The notes below the pieces were generated by a model. That model worked only from the letters and a program-made list of their open reading frames with translations, was not told the DNA's origin and did no database searches. Of a DNA stretch of 28,491 nt, positions 15,122 through 24,060 are shown one piece after another. Both the position numbers and the translations under genes were made by a program. Numbering within the stretch: the stretch's first letter is position 1; every line of letters begins with the position of its first letter. Where the stretch lies: the NCBI GenBank assembly GCA_964534315.1, contig CAZHOV010000068.1, positions 1 through 28,491 on the forward strand. Reading direction: 5' to 3'. The DNA comes from CAZHOV01 sp964534315. GTDB lineage: Bacteria > Bacteroidota > Bacteroidia > Chitinophagales > Saprospiraceae.

Positions 15122-16882
15122 TCAATTTAGTTTCTGTTCCGAAACCACCCTACCCACCGGATACAACCGATGTGTCGGCTCATAGTGCTCCGAACGCTCA
15201 TATACAAAATTCAACTGCGCCCGGGCAGACTCCGCAAATTTAGGATCTTCTTTTTTCCTGGCTTCCAAAGCCTTCCGGATTTCTGGGTTTTCCTTCAGAA
15301 TTTTTGCGGCCTTATCTTCAAAAACATAGGAAGAAAAGTATTCCTTCTGCCCTAAGATCCCGTCAAAAAAGTTCCAGGCAAAGTAGGAGTCGGGAGCTTG
15401 TGGCTCTAAAGCCGAAATAATATAATTATTGGCAGACTGGTTCACAAATATGACATAATCCCCCTCGTAATATTTCCACTTTTGGGTTTCTTTTTCCACC
15501 TCCACACTGTAATGTAGATAATGACCTTCATATGCAGAGCGGTCTTTATAATCTTTTATACGGTACATCTCTACTTCTAATACCTGATCTTCTTTTAATC
15601 GCTTCATGGCTACTCCATTCCACTTCAAACGATCAATCACTTCAGTATAAGCTTGAGGGATAATGTAAGCCATCGGTGCCTCCACTGTTAGGTTTGCTTT
15701 GTAATAATTGTAAAAAGGAATTTCCTTCTCAAAAGGAGCATTTCGATCGTAATAAAGCCGATCTTTACCGCTTACTTCACTAGGCTTGTATTTGGCTTCA
15801 TAACCTTTAAATGTGATCATATCCTTTCGGGTAGGGTCCAATTCCCAGTTCAGATCATAGGTTTCTTTGTTCTTGGTCACTTCAATAGCTTTTGCACGAG
15901 CTTCTTGAAGCGCTTTACCATGATCCTTGAGAAAAGCGATCATATTTTCCATAAAGGCATACGTACTTTTTACCCGGTCTTCAAAAGGTTTAAACATATG
16001 GGTTTCCGGCATGAATGAAATGGTATTGAATAATGCGGCATAACCTGAAGAAAAGCGGGGCAGATCCAGAAATCCGTAAATCCCGTCGTCGGGCGTATTT
16101 CTCGAATAAACATAAGGCGTCAACTCCCATCCCGAAGCTTTCATCCCCCTATACATACTTTTTAACACCCTATCATTTAGAAAATCAGCAAGCGGTTGTT
16201 CCAGTTTATTGTGCTGGGTAGTCACCACGGTTATCGTATATTGATAGTCTGCTCCATTGGATGTATGGTTGTCAATAAGCACGTCCGGCATCCACTTTTG
16301 GAAGAGTTGGTTAAACGTCTGGGCATTTTTGGTATCGCACTTTACAAAATCCCGGTTCAGGTCCAGGTTTTTTGCATTTCCCCTGAAACCGTATGCTTCC
16401 GGCCCATTCTGATTAGCCCGGCTATATTTGTTGCGGTTGAGTCCTCCGCCGATATTATAGAATGGGATGATAACCAAAACAATATTGCTCAACTCCTCTT
16501 TCAGGGCTTCATTAGTTAGGTAATCGCGCACCAACATCATGGTAGCGTCCACTCCGCAGGGTTCTCCCGGATGAATGGCATTATTGATCATAAGAAAGGT
16601 CTTTCCTTTGGCTCTGTTAGACTCCGGAGAAAAATCCTGATCTGTGGAAATGATCACCTCATGGAGGGGCTCACCGCTATCTGTTGAACCAATTGGGTTC
16701 ATTTGAATGTATTGAAAAGCAGAAGAAAGTTCGTTATAAAAAGATCTGGTCTCAGGGTAGGTAGCAGAATAATTGGCTTTCTGCTCAAATGGTGTTAGCA
16801 GCTTCATAGCGGAAGAACTTGGTTGAGCAAATAATAAGATAGGAATAAAAGAAACTAAAAAAGCTAAGGATCGAATCTTCAT
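15122..16882 (-). CDS. Secreted M14 family zinc carboxypeptidase
   Basis: 586 residues with a signal peptide (1-19, cleavage near LLFAQ). The M14 zinc site is visible: H104 and E107 in HPGEPCG and H206 in IDNHTSNG. The substrate-binding asparagine/arginine region GNAKNLDLNRDF (168-179) is present, and a candidate catalytic Glu293 lies in FMPETHMFKPF. The C-terminal half (about 330-586) is an additional beta-rich region and contains no T9SS sorting domain. The enzyme should trim C-terminal residues or peptidoglycan-type peptides in the periplasm or outside the cell. It lies 119 bases downstream of the T9SS cargo gene on the same strand, but a strong terminator separates them. Confidence 0.87.
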   Translation of the reverse strand: MKIRSLAFLVSFIPILLFAQPSSSAMKLLTPFEQKANYSATYPETRSFYNELSSAFQYIQMNPIGSTDSGEPLHEVIISTDQDFSPESNRAKGKTFLMINNAIHPGEPCGVDATMMLVRDYLTNEALKEELSNIVLVIIPFYNIGGGLNRNKYSRANQNGPEAYGFRGNAKNLDLNRDFVKCDTKNAQTFNQLFQKWMPDVLIDNHTSNGADYQYTITVVTTQHNKLEQPLADFLNDRVLKSMYRGMKASGWELTPYVYSRNTPDDGIYGFLDLPRFSSGYAALFNTISFMPETHMFKPFEDRVKSTYAFMENMIAFLKDHGKALQEARAKAIEVTKNKETYDLNWELDPTRKDMITFKGYEAKYKPSEVSGKDRLYYDRNAPFEKEIPFYNYYKANLTVEAPMAYIIPQAYTEVIDRLKWNGVAMKRLKEDQVLEVEMYRIKDYKDRSAYEGHYLHYSVEVEKETQKWKYYEGDYVIFVNQSANNYIISALEPQAPDSYFAWNFFDGILGQKEYFSSYVFEDKAAKILKENPEIRKALEARKKEDPKFAESARAQLNFVYERSEHYEPTHRLYPVGRVVSEQKLN

Positions 16883-16939
16883 ATTTTACTTTTTATCGAA
16901 AATAAGCATAAAAAATTTAGTGCTTCTTTGTTTAAACTG

Positions 16940-16975
16940 AAAAAGCCTTTTGTTTTTCCAAACAAAAGGCTTTTT
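16940..16975 (-). terminator. Strong intrinsic terminator after the T9SS cargo gene
   Basis: Perfect 16-bp inverted repeat AAAAAGCCTTTTGTTT / AAACAAAAGGCTTTTT with a 4-base loop (16956-16959). On the minus strand the GC core is followed by five T. It lies 27 bases past the stop of the gene ending at 17003. Confidence 0.88.
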
Positions 16976-17002
16976 CTATCAAGAATAATTAACAGTTGCA
17001 AA

Positions 17003-18340
17003 TTATTCTTTTACTACTCTTTTAGTAAACTGTTCGTTTCCTACCATGATCTGAACCATGTATACACCTTGAGGTAGTTCAGAGAAATCAAGCGTTCTGT
17101 TAACGGTTGAGATATTTCGCTCTTCAACATTTAGTTGTACTTTACCCGTAATGTCAAAAACATTTATCATAAGGTCAACAGACTTGTTGAATTTTAGGGA
17201 AACATTCAAGTTATCAGAAGTTGGATTCGGACTGACGATGAAATCTTGCAAGGAAGTAATTTCATTTACAGCAACTCCTACAATATTTATTTCTGCAGTA
17301 GCCGTACAGCCGTTAGCATCTGTTACGGTAACGGTGTGCACTCCATCAGAAAGGTCCGTTGCTGTAGCCGTTGTTTGTCCGTCATCCCAAAGGTATTCAT
17401 ATGGTTCTGCACCACCACTTGCAGTAACGGTAGCAGAATTATCACCATTATCCGTAATGTCGTCGATAGTTGGAGACTCTGTTCCAAAGTAAACGGTTAA
17501 TGAATCTGTTGTCTGCCCACAGATCGAACCAGTTGGATCCGCTGCATTTGTATAGGCAAAACCGAAGATCACCCATCCGCCTTCTAGGTCGGGCAACATA
17601 TTATCGGCTAAAATGCCGTTCAGACCAGCGTCATACGTAGAGCTAGGGTCAGAACCAGAAAGAGTAAATCCACCGTTTGGACCACCCGTACCGCCCGCAG
17701 TATTATCGAAAGACCAGCCATATCCACCTCCGGTAACAATACCTTCAGAACCATCTGTTTCGATGGTAAAGGTTCCGTCTTCTTCGCAGATAGAAACTTC
17801 ACCAGTAGTGGCTAATTCGCCTGGGCTACATACTACCACTGTTGTATCACATGGAGTACCAGACATACAGGTGATCGCTGGAAATCCATTATCTACTGCT
17901 TCTGCGACGCCACAATTATCGGCTTCATTAATTACAATTAGATAAGTACCGGTCTCAGAGGCTGTCCAGGTAATGGAGCATCCGTCACCATCACCGGCTC
18001 CAAAAGCATCAATAGCTCCACTAGGGGCAATAATAGTAAATTCAGGTGTCCAGGAGCCTGCTCCGGGACCATTACACATACTGAACGTATACTCTCCTCC
18101 TTCAATAAAATTCTCTATGGAATAAGCTTCAGATTTCCAAACTTGAAAATCCTGAATTTCATTGAAAGGACATCCATTACCATCATCACAGGGTGCACCT
18201 CCAAAGGCGGTATTGAAATCCGTCCAACCTGTTGTAGGAGATGGATCTACCCAATCTTCACACTGAGCGGAAAGTTGAGCAGTAAATAAAATAGAAAAGA
18301 AAATGCCCGCAAAGGCTACTTTGTAAAATGTTGATCGCAT
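17003..18340 (-). CDS. Secreted protein with SprB-like repeat and T9SS C-terminal sorting domain
   Basis: 445 residues, ATG 18340. The signal peptide (1-25, cleavage after QLSA) is followed by a cysteine- and glycine-rich beta domain (about 26-160; YTFSMCNGPGAGSW and GTYLIVINEADNCG, like a pre-peptidase C-terminal type sandwich). A second beta region spans about 170-290. A SprB-like repeat (about 302-352; GGAEPYEYLWDDG, TVTVTDANGCTATAEI) comes next, then a type A T9SS sorting domain (about 366-445; FIVSPNPTSDNLNVSL, DITGK, LPQGVYMVQI). The protein is expected to cross the outer membrane by the T9SS and end up on the surface or released. No catalytic residues were recognised, so an adhesive role is possible. 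Strong terminators lie on both sides. Confidence 0.88.
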   Translation of the reverse strand: MRSTFYKVAFAGIFFSILFTAQLSAQCEDWVDPSPTTGWTDFNTAFGGAPCDDGNGCPFNEIQDFQVWKSEAYSIENFIEGGEYTFSMCNGPGAGSWTPEFTIIAPSGAIDAFGAGDGDGCSITWTASETGTYLIVINEADNCGVAEAVDNGFPAITCMSGTPCDTTVVVCSPGELATTGEVSICEEDGTFTIETDGSEGIVTGGGYGWSFDNTAGGTGGPNGGFTLSGSDPSSTYDAGLNGILADNMLPDLEGGWVIFGFAYTNAADPTGSICGQTTDSLTVYFGTESPTIDDITDNGDNSATVTASGGAEPYEYLWDDGQTTATATDLSDGVHTVTVTDANGCTATAEINIVGVAVNEITSLQDFIVSPNPTSDNLNVSLKFNKSVDLMINVFDITGKVQLNVEERNISTVNRTLDFSELPQGVYMVQIMVGNEQFTKRVVKE

Positions 18341-18370
18341 GTTTAAATGACTTTAATTAAAAAATAATTC

Positions 18371-18389
18371 CTTTGACAACGTGTCAAAG
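18371..18389. promoter_or_regulatory. Inverted repeat CTTTGACA-acg-TGTCAAAG upstream of the T9SS cargo gene
   Basis: Perfect 8-bp arms with a 3-base centre, 31-49 bases upstream of the start codon. Size and position fit a dimeric regulator's operator or a leader hairpin. Minus-strand words close to TAnnTTTG (with one extra base) overlap it, so it may straddle the promoter. Confidence 0.4.
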
Positions 18390-18530
18390 TTTATAGTAAT
18401 GTATTCAAAATGTACAAGTTAATGCAAAAATGAACACTTTTTATTAATATTTCCTGTTCTGCTTAATGCAAAACAAACTAATCTAAAAACTTCGTTAAAC
18501 TAGGCTTGATATTTGCTTTTTAAGCAGTAA

Positions 18531-18575
18531 TAGAAAAGAGGTTGATTCGATGGGATCGAATCAACCTCTTTTCTA
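18531..18575 (-). terminator. Strong intrinsic terminator after ftsH
   Basis: Perfect 21-bp inverted repeat (arms 18531-18551 and 18555-18575) with a 3-base GGG/CCC loop, 15 bases after the ftsH stop codon. On the minus strand the 3' arm runs through TTTTCTA into mixed AT sequence. The arms are near symmetric, so the hairpin would form on either strand. Confidence 0.8.
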
Positions 18576-18589
18576 TTTTATAAAATACT

Positions 18590-20548
18590 TTAATTTACGG
18601 TCGGATTTTTTTCTTCTTGTTCTTCAATCGTACCATTTTCGCTACTCTCCATTCCGGGGCGAGCACCGATCAATTTCTCTACATCTGACTTGAGCAACAC
18701 TTCTTTTTCCAATAATCGTTCAGCTAGTTGTCCTAGCTCTGTTCTTCGCTCAAGCAATAAATTCTTGGCGCGTTCATACTGGCTGTCGATCAATTTTCTG
18801 ACTTCTTCATCGATCAAATTAGCCGTATCATCAGAAAATGGCTTTTGGAATTGATCTTGTTGCAAGCCGTAGAAGGAGACATTTCCAACTTTTTGATTCA
18901 TCCCGAAGACTGTGACCATGCTGTAAGCCATCTTCGTAACCTGATCCAAATCGTTTTGTGCACCAGTTGATATTTTACCAAAAATGATTTGCTCGGCGGC
19001 CCGTCCGCCTAAGGTCATACACATTCTGTCGAGTAACTGCTCCGTCTGAGTGATGTATTCTTCTTTAGGAAGATACTGAGCGTAACCCAACGTCCCGATA
19101 CCTCTAGGCACAATAGTGACCTTAACCAATGGAGAAGCGTGTTCAAGGAACCATCCACAGATGGCATGACCTGCTTCATGATAAGCGATGATTTTCTTTT
19201 CTTCGGGAGAAATGATCTTATTCTTCTTCTCCAATCCTCCGATCACTCGGTCCAGCGCATAATTAAAGTCTTCCATATCGACGGCGCTCTTATTGCGTCG
19301 GGCTGCAATTAGGGCTGCTTCGTTACATACGTTAGCAATATCCGCACCTGCAAACCCAGGAGTCATTTCTGCCAAAGTATAAGGCTTTATATCCGGACCG
19401 ATTTTTATATTCTTTAAGTGTACTTTGAAGATCGCCTCCCTTCCCTTCAGGTCCGGACGATCAATTCCGATCTGACGGTCAAAACGACCGGGACGAAGAA
19501 GCGCATTATCCAGTACATCAGGACGGTTGGTGGCAGCCATGAGAATTACGCCCTTGTCTGTGCTAAAACCATCCATCTCCACCAATAGCTGGTTGAGCGT
19601 ATTTTCACGCTCGTCGTTTCCTCCTTGAAAAGATCCCTTTCCGCGGGCCCGACCGATAGCGTCGATCTCATCAATAAATACGATACAGGGCGCTTTTTCT
19701 CTCGCTTGCTTGAATAGGTCCCGCACTCTGGAGGCACCTACACCTACGAACATCTCAACAAAATCAGAACCAGAGATTGAAAAGAAAGGTACACCTGCCT
19801 CACCGGCAACTGCCTTAGCAAGTAACGTTTTACCTGTACCCGGAGGGCCTACCAATAGCACGCCTTTAGGAATTTTACCACCTAAGGCAGTATATTTCTT
19901 TGGATTTTTCAGAAAATCAACCACTTCCATTACCTCTTCTTTCGCCTCGTCTAGCCCGGCTACATCCTGAAAAGTAACCGTCACTTTGGTATTCTTATCA
20001 AACAGGGTAGCCTTTGATTTGCCGATATTAAAGATCTGGGCCCCCGGTCCAGCACCACCCCCACCTACTCTTCGCATGATGAACAACCAAATTGCAACCA
20101 AGATGATGATGGGTACCACCCAGCTTAGAATAGGGGTAAGCCAGTCTTGTTTCTTAACATATTTTGGGTAGATACGCTCCTGAGCCGGAATATCATCCTG
20201 GATACGTTCTAACTTTTCTTCAAAGCGTTCAACCGATCCAACCTGAAAATAAAAATGAGCCTGATTGCTTCTAAATTTATTTTTGGAGGCGCTTTTATAC
20301 TTATCTATTCGATCTTCTTTTAGATAGACCTGGGCATACTCGTCATTTTCAACAATGACTAATTTTACGTCTCCGTCGCGCACCATTTGTTCAAACTTAC
20401 CCCAATCAATAGGTTCTTTGTTCAGACTACTGAACAATGGCAGATTGAGCGCAAGTAGCAATAGAGCAATAACACCGTAAATCCAATAAAAATTAAATTT
20501 ATTATTGCCCTTTTTATTATTGTTGTTATTATTCTTCTTGTTTTCCAT
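18590..20548 (-). CDS. ftsH: ATP-dependent zinc metalloprotease FtsH
   Basis: 652 residues, ATG 20548. The layout is a short cytoplasmic N-terminus rich in Asn and Lys (NNNNNN at 6-11), TM1 (about 21-41), a periplasmic domain, TM2 (about 138-158), AAA+ domain with Walker A GPPGTGKT (234-241), Walker B CIVFIDEID and SRH motif NRPDVLDNALLRPGRFDR, then the M41 protease domain with zinc site HEAGH (457-461). FtsH degrades membrane and short-lived cytosolic proteins as a hexamer. The tail (about 630-652) is acidic. It follows rsfS on the same strand, but its own promoter-like box lies upstream. Confidence 0.97.
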   Translation of the reverse strand: MENKKNNNNNNKKGNNKFNFYWIYGVIALLLLALNLPLFSSLNKEPIDWGKFEQMVRDGDVKLVIVENDEYAQVYLKEDRIDKYKSASKNKFRSNQAHFYFQVGSVERFEEKLERIQDDIPAQERIYPKYVKKQDWLTPILSWVVPIIILVAIWLFIMRRVGGGGAGPGAQIFNIGKSKATLFDKNTKVTVTFQDVAGLDEAKEEVMEVVDFLKNPKKYTALGGKIPKGVLLVGPPGTGKTLLAKAVAGEAGVPFFSISGSDFVEMFVGVGASRVRDLFKQAREKAPCIVFIDEIDAIGRARGKGSFQGGNDERENTLNQLLVEMDGFSTDKGVILMAATNRPDVLDNALLRPGRFDRQIGIDRPDLKGREAIFKVHLKNIKIGPDIKPYTLAEMTPGFAGADIANVCNEAALIAARRNKSAVDMEDFNYALDRVIGGLEKKNKIISPEEKKIIAYHEAGHAICGWFLEHASPLVKVTIVPRGIGTLGYAQYLPKEEYITQTEQLLDRMCMTLGGRAAEQIIFGKISTGAQNDLDQVTKMAYSMVTVFGMNQKVGNVSFYGLQQDQFQKPFSDDTANLIDEEVRKLIDSQYERAKNLLLERRTELGQLAERLLEKEVLLKSDVEKLIGARPGMESSENGTIEEQEEKNPTVN

Positions 20549-20587
20549 CTACATTTCAATAATGATTCAAAAAATACTTCCCTTAAT

Positions 20588-20616
20588 CAAACTTACAAAC
20601 AAATTAAATGGTGAAA
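20588..20616 (-). promoter_or_regulatory. Possible ftsH promoter
   Basis: Minus-strand TAAGTTTG (20588-20595) is an exact TAnnTTTG -7 box, identical to the one before pheS. A TTTC (20613-20616) stands 17 bases upstream, a shorter spacing than the usual 19 or so. The leader would be about 30 nt. Confidence 0.35.
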
Positions 20617-20728
20617 GTTCGTTAGTTAAACGGTTAAAATCGAAAATCGTTAACGTTTTTTCGACTATTTCAGCAAGATCACGAACTAACGGCTTAATTA
20701 TTTCTTTTGCAGGTAGGCGCGGAAGAGG

Positions 20729-21115
20729 TTACAAATTATCGTATTCGGTAAATTTGGCATCACTCCACATTTCTTCCAACTCGTAAAATCTTCGCATTTC
20801 CGGATAGAAAACATGAACTACGGTATTAAAAAAATCTATACAAATCCAAGTTGCTCGCTGTTCTCCTTCTACGTAGGAAGGCCTTATCTGTTCATCCTCT
20901 TTCAATCGCCGGCATATATTATCAGAGATTGCTTTAACTTGAGTTGTTGAGTCACCTTCACAGATAATAAAAAAGTCAGTGGGAGAATCTTCTAATTGCC
21001 GCAGGTCGAGTTTTAAAATATTTTTCCCTTTGGTGTCCTGAATACTATCTACAATCAAATCGTTCAACTCCTCAGTGGTTAGCTTTTTTGGTTTAACTTG
21101 ATCCCTTGTATTCAA
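20729..21115 (-). CDS. rsfS: Ribosome silencing factor RsfS
   Basis: 128 residues. The start is TTG 21115, as no ATG or GTG occurs early in the frame. Family signatures are present: NILKLDLRQLEDSPTDFFIICEG, STTQVKAISDNI, VEGEQRATWICIDFFNTVVHVFYPEMRRFYELEEMW. RsfS binds ribosomal protein uL14 on the 50S subunit and blocks joining of the 30S subunit when nutrients are low. Length is normal for the family. It precedes ftsH (180-base gap) and is divergent from birA, an arrangement seen in many Bacteroidota. Confidence 0.95.
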   Translation of the reverse strand: MNTRDQVKPKKLTTEELNDLIVDSIQDTKGKNILKLDLRQLEDSPTDFFIICEGDSTTQVKAISDNICRRLKEDEQIRPSYVEGEQRATWICIDFFNTVVHVFYPEMRRFYELEEMWSDAKFTEYDNL

Positions 21116-21318
21116 ATTGTACAGTTCTTATATTTAAATTAAAAAATAGATTCTTATTTAATCGAAAAAGTTATTTATGTTTAAGTGGCAAACCAGAATT
21201 CTAACCTTTCTTTTAAATAGGAAAAAATGAAAGCACTTTCTGGTTTAAAAAAGTTGATAATTTATAACTTTATTAACCTTACTAATTTCTTATTTCGTTA
21301 TAAAAGTAAAAAAAAATT

Positions 21319-22092
21319 TTGTTACCCTCGGATAGCACAACGCTTTTTATTGGAAAAGTGTTTCATCATTTCGAAAAATTAGACTCCACCAACAGCTATG
21401 CTCTTGATTTACTTGCAAAAAGCAGACCAGTAGAGGGAACTGCCATTTCGGCACATTTTCAATCAAAAGGTAAAGGTCAACATGAAAACCACTGGCATAG
21501 TGAAGCCCATCAAAATATTCTTCTTAGCATCATCCTCTATCCTACTTTTTTACCTCCTCAAAACAGCTTTCTTTTCAACCAGTCTGTGGCCCTTGCTATT
21601 TCCGACTTTCTCCAACCCTTGATGAATGAGCCTGTACAGATCAAATGGCCCAATGATATTATTGTTGATCAACAGAAGATTGCAGGTATCCTCATCCAGA
21701 ATAGTATTCAGTACAAATCGATCAAAACATCAGTGGTCGGCATGGGGATCAATATTAATCAACGCAACTTCCCTGATTTCAGGCCCCCAGCTACCTCTTT
21801 AGCCCTGCAGACCCAAGAACACCACGATCTAAAAGCACTACATATGCCACTATGCCATGCGATCGAAAAGCGCTACTTGCAATTGAAGAATAAACAATAC
21901 CAATTTATCAAACAAGCTTACCTTGACCGCCTGTGTCAACTTAACCAACCAGCTTTGTACCAAAAAGTCGTCAACCAGACGATTTTCGAAGGTGTCATTA
22001 GAGGAACAAACCACTCTGGTAAGTTATTAATGGAAGTCAATGGAAAGAAAGAAACGTTTGATATAAAAGAGATTAAATTCGTTTGGAAATGA
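21319..22092 (+). CDS. birA: Biotin--[acetyl-CoA-carboxylase] ligase (monofunctional BirA)
   Basis: 257 residues. The start is TTG 21319, the only plausible one in frame. The catalytic domain carries LDSTNSYAL (21-29), the biotinyl-AMP loop in Bacteroidota form SKGKGQHENHWHS (49-61), KWPNDI (109-114), IAGILIQ (121-127) and VGMGININ (140-147). No DNA-binding helix-turn-helix precedes it, so it is a ligase only and not a repressor of biotin genes. It attaches biotin to the carrier protein of acetyl-CoA carboxylase. The shared upstream region with rsfS (203 bases) is very AT-rich. Confidence 0.93.
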   Translation: MLPSDSTTLFIGKVFHHFEKLDSTNSYALDLLAKSRPVEGTAISAHFQSKGKGQHENHWHSEAHQNILLSIILYPTFLPPQNSFLFNQSVALAISDFLQPLMNEPVQIKWPNDIIVDQQKIAGILIQNSIQYKSIKTSVVGMGININQRNFPDFRPPATSLALQTQEHHDLKALHMPLCHAIEKRYLQLKNKQYQFIKQAYLDRLCQLNQPALYQKVVNQTIFEGVIRGTNHSGKLLMEVNGKKETFDIKEIKFVWK

Positions 22093-22176
22093 CGCTTTTA
22101 TAAAATTCTTAAATCTGCGTCACGCAATAAAATAATACATGAATTTTTTCATCTCCATTTATACTAAATCCGCTCT

Positions 22177-22256
22177 CCAAATCGTCTTAATGGCACGGCG
22201 TAACTAAACGATTTGGAACCATAAGTTTTCACAAAATAATCAGGAGACTTATGGTT
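22177..22256 (+). terminator. Two adjacent hairpins after birA; the second is terminator-like
   Basis: The first hairpin has arms CCAAATCGT (22177-22185) and ACGATTTGG (22208-22216). The second follows with no gap: AACCATAAGT (22217-22226) and ACTTATGGTT (22247-22256), then a T-rich tract TTCTTTTTT on the plus strand. This fits termination of birA transcription before the convergent lytic transglycosylase gene; the 20-22-base loops are long for a classical terminator. Confidence 0.6.
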
Positions 22257-22267
22257 TTCTTTTTTAT

Positions 22268-23716
22268 CTAATTCCTCTTTTTCACAATAATATATTGCCC
22301 TTTACGAAGAAGGGCATCCTTTTTTATATCGTTCCATTTCGCCAGTTTTCTGACTTTCAGTCCTTCGAACTTAGCTTCCAGTTCTATAAGAGAGGTTTCA
22401 TTTTCTACTTTATAATAGATGTAATTTTCCTTATCCAATAGTAATTCTTCCAATTTCAGGGCTTTCAGATCATCAGAGCGGTCAACCTCGGGTAATTTGG
22501 GAGAATTGGCAAAGGGTATTTTTTCAGCCACTCCCATCGGCTCTTTATAGGGTTTCGGTTTGTAAATGATCAACTCCTGCCCTTCCCGAATGTAAAAGGA
22601 GTTCAGGTTGTTCCAGGTTCTTATATTGTAAACGGAACAATTAAATAGCTTTGCCAGCTTATCAATATTATCGCCTTTCTGCACGGTAAAGCTTGTTTTA
22701 AGGTAATTTTCCAGTCCCTTTCTATCTTTTGGAGCCCTAGCGGGCTGTATGGGGGCCGGGATAGACGTACCGTATGTGTACGCATTTTTCTGGTCGGGCC
22801 GCTTCAGGACATCAAGAAATCGCCCCATTGCACGTTGAGGCAGGATCAGGTAGTATCCTTTGACGCTTTGGGGAATGAAGCGATGTTTATACGAAGGGTT
22901 GAGTTCGGCGATCATTTCTACAGAAATACCAGACATGGCGGCGATCTCATAAAAGCTCAGTCCCTGATAGACCTTGGTAATCGCAGTCATTTGCAAGTCA
23001 ATTTCGGGGTAGTTTGGTTCCAGGTCATGCAAGTGGTAGTAGTTCCAGATGTAGAGCGCTGCGATAAAAGCCGGTACATAATTGCGGGTTTCCCGCGGCA
23101 GGTATCTTCGGATACGCCAGAAGTCTTTGCTTCCCCCTCTCCGGATAGCTCTTTTCACCCTGCCGGGTCCGCCGTTATAAGCAGCAAGGGCAAGGGTCCA
23201 GTCTCCAAACCGATTGTATAATTTTTCGAGGTAGGTCAACGCAGCTTCGGTAGAACGGTAGGGGTCTTTTCGCTCATCTACGTAGCGGTCGATGCGTAAG
23301 CCAAAAGCTTTTCCTGTTCTTTCCATGATCTGCCACAGCCCCACCGCGCTAGCTCTCGAAACGGCAGCCGGATTAAGGGCTGACTCTACAATGGGCAGGC
23401 ATTTTAAATCCATGGGGAGATTATTTTCGACCAGGTATTTCTCAAAAACCGGGAAAAACTGCACCGTCCGGCCGAGCATCCGCTCGGTTCGCTCGCGACT
23501 GCGCACGGCATAAGTTTTGATATACCCCTTAACCACTGAATTCATTCGTGGAGGGATCATATCCGTGGTGAGGTTCTTCAATCGCCTGGAAAGGTCGTCA
23601 TCGGTATAGATGGGGATCGTTTTGACCGGTTGGGTAGAATAGGGCAGTATGTTTTGTGCAGGGAGCGAAATTAAAATCGAAAAGAAAAAAATAAACCCGG
23701 GTAGCAATGGCTTCAT
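22268..23716 (-). CDS. LysM-containing membrane-bound lytic murein transglycosylase (MltD-like)
   Basis: 482 residues, ATG 23716. A signal peptide (1-20) is followed by an SLT/GH23 domain (about 90-200) with catalytic Glu111 in CLPIVESALNPAAVS, then SAVGLWQIM (123-131), RSTEAALTYLEKL (154-166) and ALAAYNGGPGRVKRA (176-190). After a linker there are two LysM peptidoglycan-binding modules, about 343-386 (FTVQKGDNIDKLAKLF) and a weaker one at about 434-479. It cleaves the glycan backbone of peptidoglycan, forming 1,6-anhydro ends. No lipobox cysteine is present, so it is probably soluble in the periplasm or held by its LysM domains. Confidence 0.93.
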   Translation of the reverse strand: MKPLLPGFIFFFSILISLPAQNILPYSTQPVKTIPIYTDDDLSRRLKNLTTDMIPPRMNSVVKGYIKTYAVRSRERTERMLGRTVQFFPVFEKYLVENNLPMDLKCLPIVESALNPAAVSRASAVGLWQIMERTGKAFGLRIDRYVDERKDPYRSTEAALTYLEKLYNRFGDWTLALAAYNGGPGRVKRAIRRGGSKDFWRIRRYLPRETRNYVPAFIAALYIWNYYHLHDLEPNYPEIDLQMTAITKVYQGLSFYEIAAMSGISVEMIAELNPSYKHRFIPQSVKGYYLILPQRAMGRFLDVLKRPDQKNAYTYGTSIPAPIQPARAPKDRKGLENYLKTSFTVQKGDNIDKLAKLFNCSVYNIRTWNNLNSFYIREGQELIIYKPKPYKEPMGVAEKIPFANSPKLPEVDRSDDLKALKLEELLLDKENYIYYKVENETSLIELEAKFEGLKVRKLAKWNDIKKDALLRKGQYIIVKKRN

Positions 23717-23801
23717 GTTGGTACGCAGTTTTAGCAGAATCGGTTATGAATTTGAAGAAACAGGTAGTATTCAATTAAATAAGGTTAACGAACACAGCAA
23801 A

Positions 23802-23809
23802 CAAATGTA
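23802..23809 (-). promoter_or_regulatory. Possible -7 box for the lytic transglycosylase gene
   Basis: TACATTTG on the minus strand matches TAnnTTTG, about 85 bases upstream of the start codon. No good -33 TTTG at the right distance, so support is weak. Confidence 0.25.
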
Positions 23810-23930
23810 TTAAAATAATCGTAATCTTTTAACTCCAATCTCCTATAGATTTAGGGTATTTTTGGTTAATGTTATTTAAATAGGATAGTAAATGGAAGGA
23901 GGCAAGAATTGTTCCAAAAAGGGAAGGACG

Positions 23931-23964
23931 GTTAGTAGTTAGTAGTTGGTGGTTAGTAGTTGAG
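23931..23964 (+). repeat. Simple filler GTTAGTAGTT-type repeat
   Basis: GTTAGTAGTTAGTAGTTGGT followed by GGTTAGTAGTTGAGG: near-repeated ten-base words in the non-coding stretch before the hairpin array. Confidence 0.6.
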
Positions 23965-24060
23965 GGGTGAACATAATTCAGAAGATTAATCAAAAGGCTG
24001 AAAGCTTTTAATGTGCATAGCCCCATATGAAATGCAGGGTGAGCATAATAGCCCGCCGCT

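Noticed and set aside
20505..20786. Small plus-strand hydrophobic protein beginning with poly-Leu
   Set aside because: It is the complement of the asparagine codons at the N-terminus of FtsH; no independent coding signal is seen.
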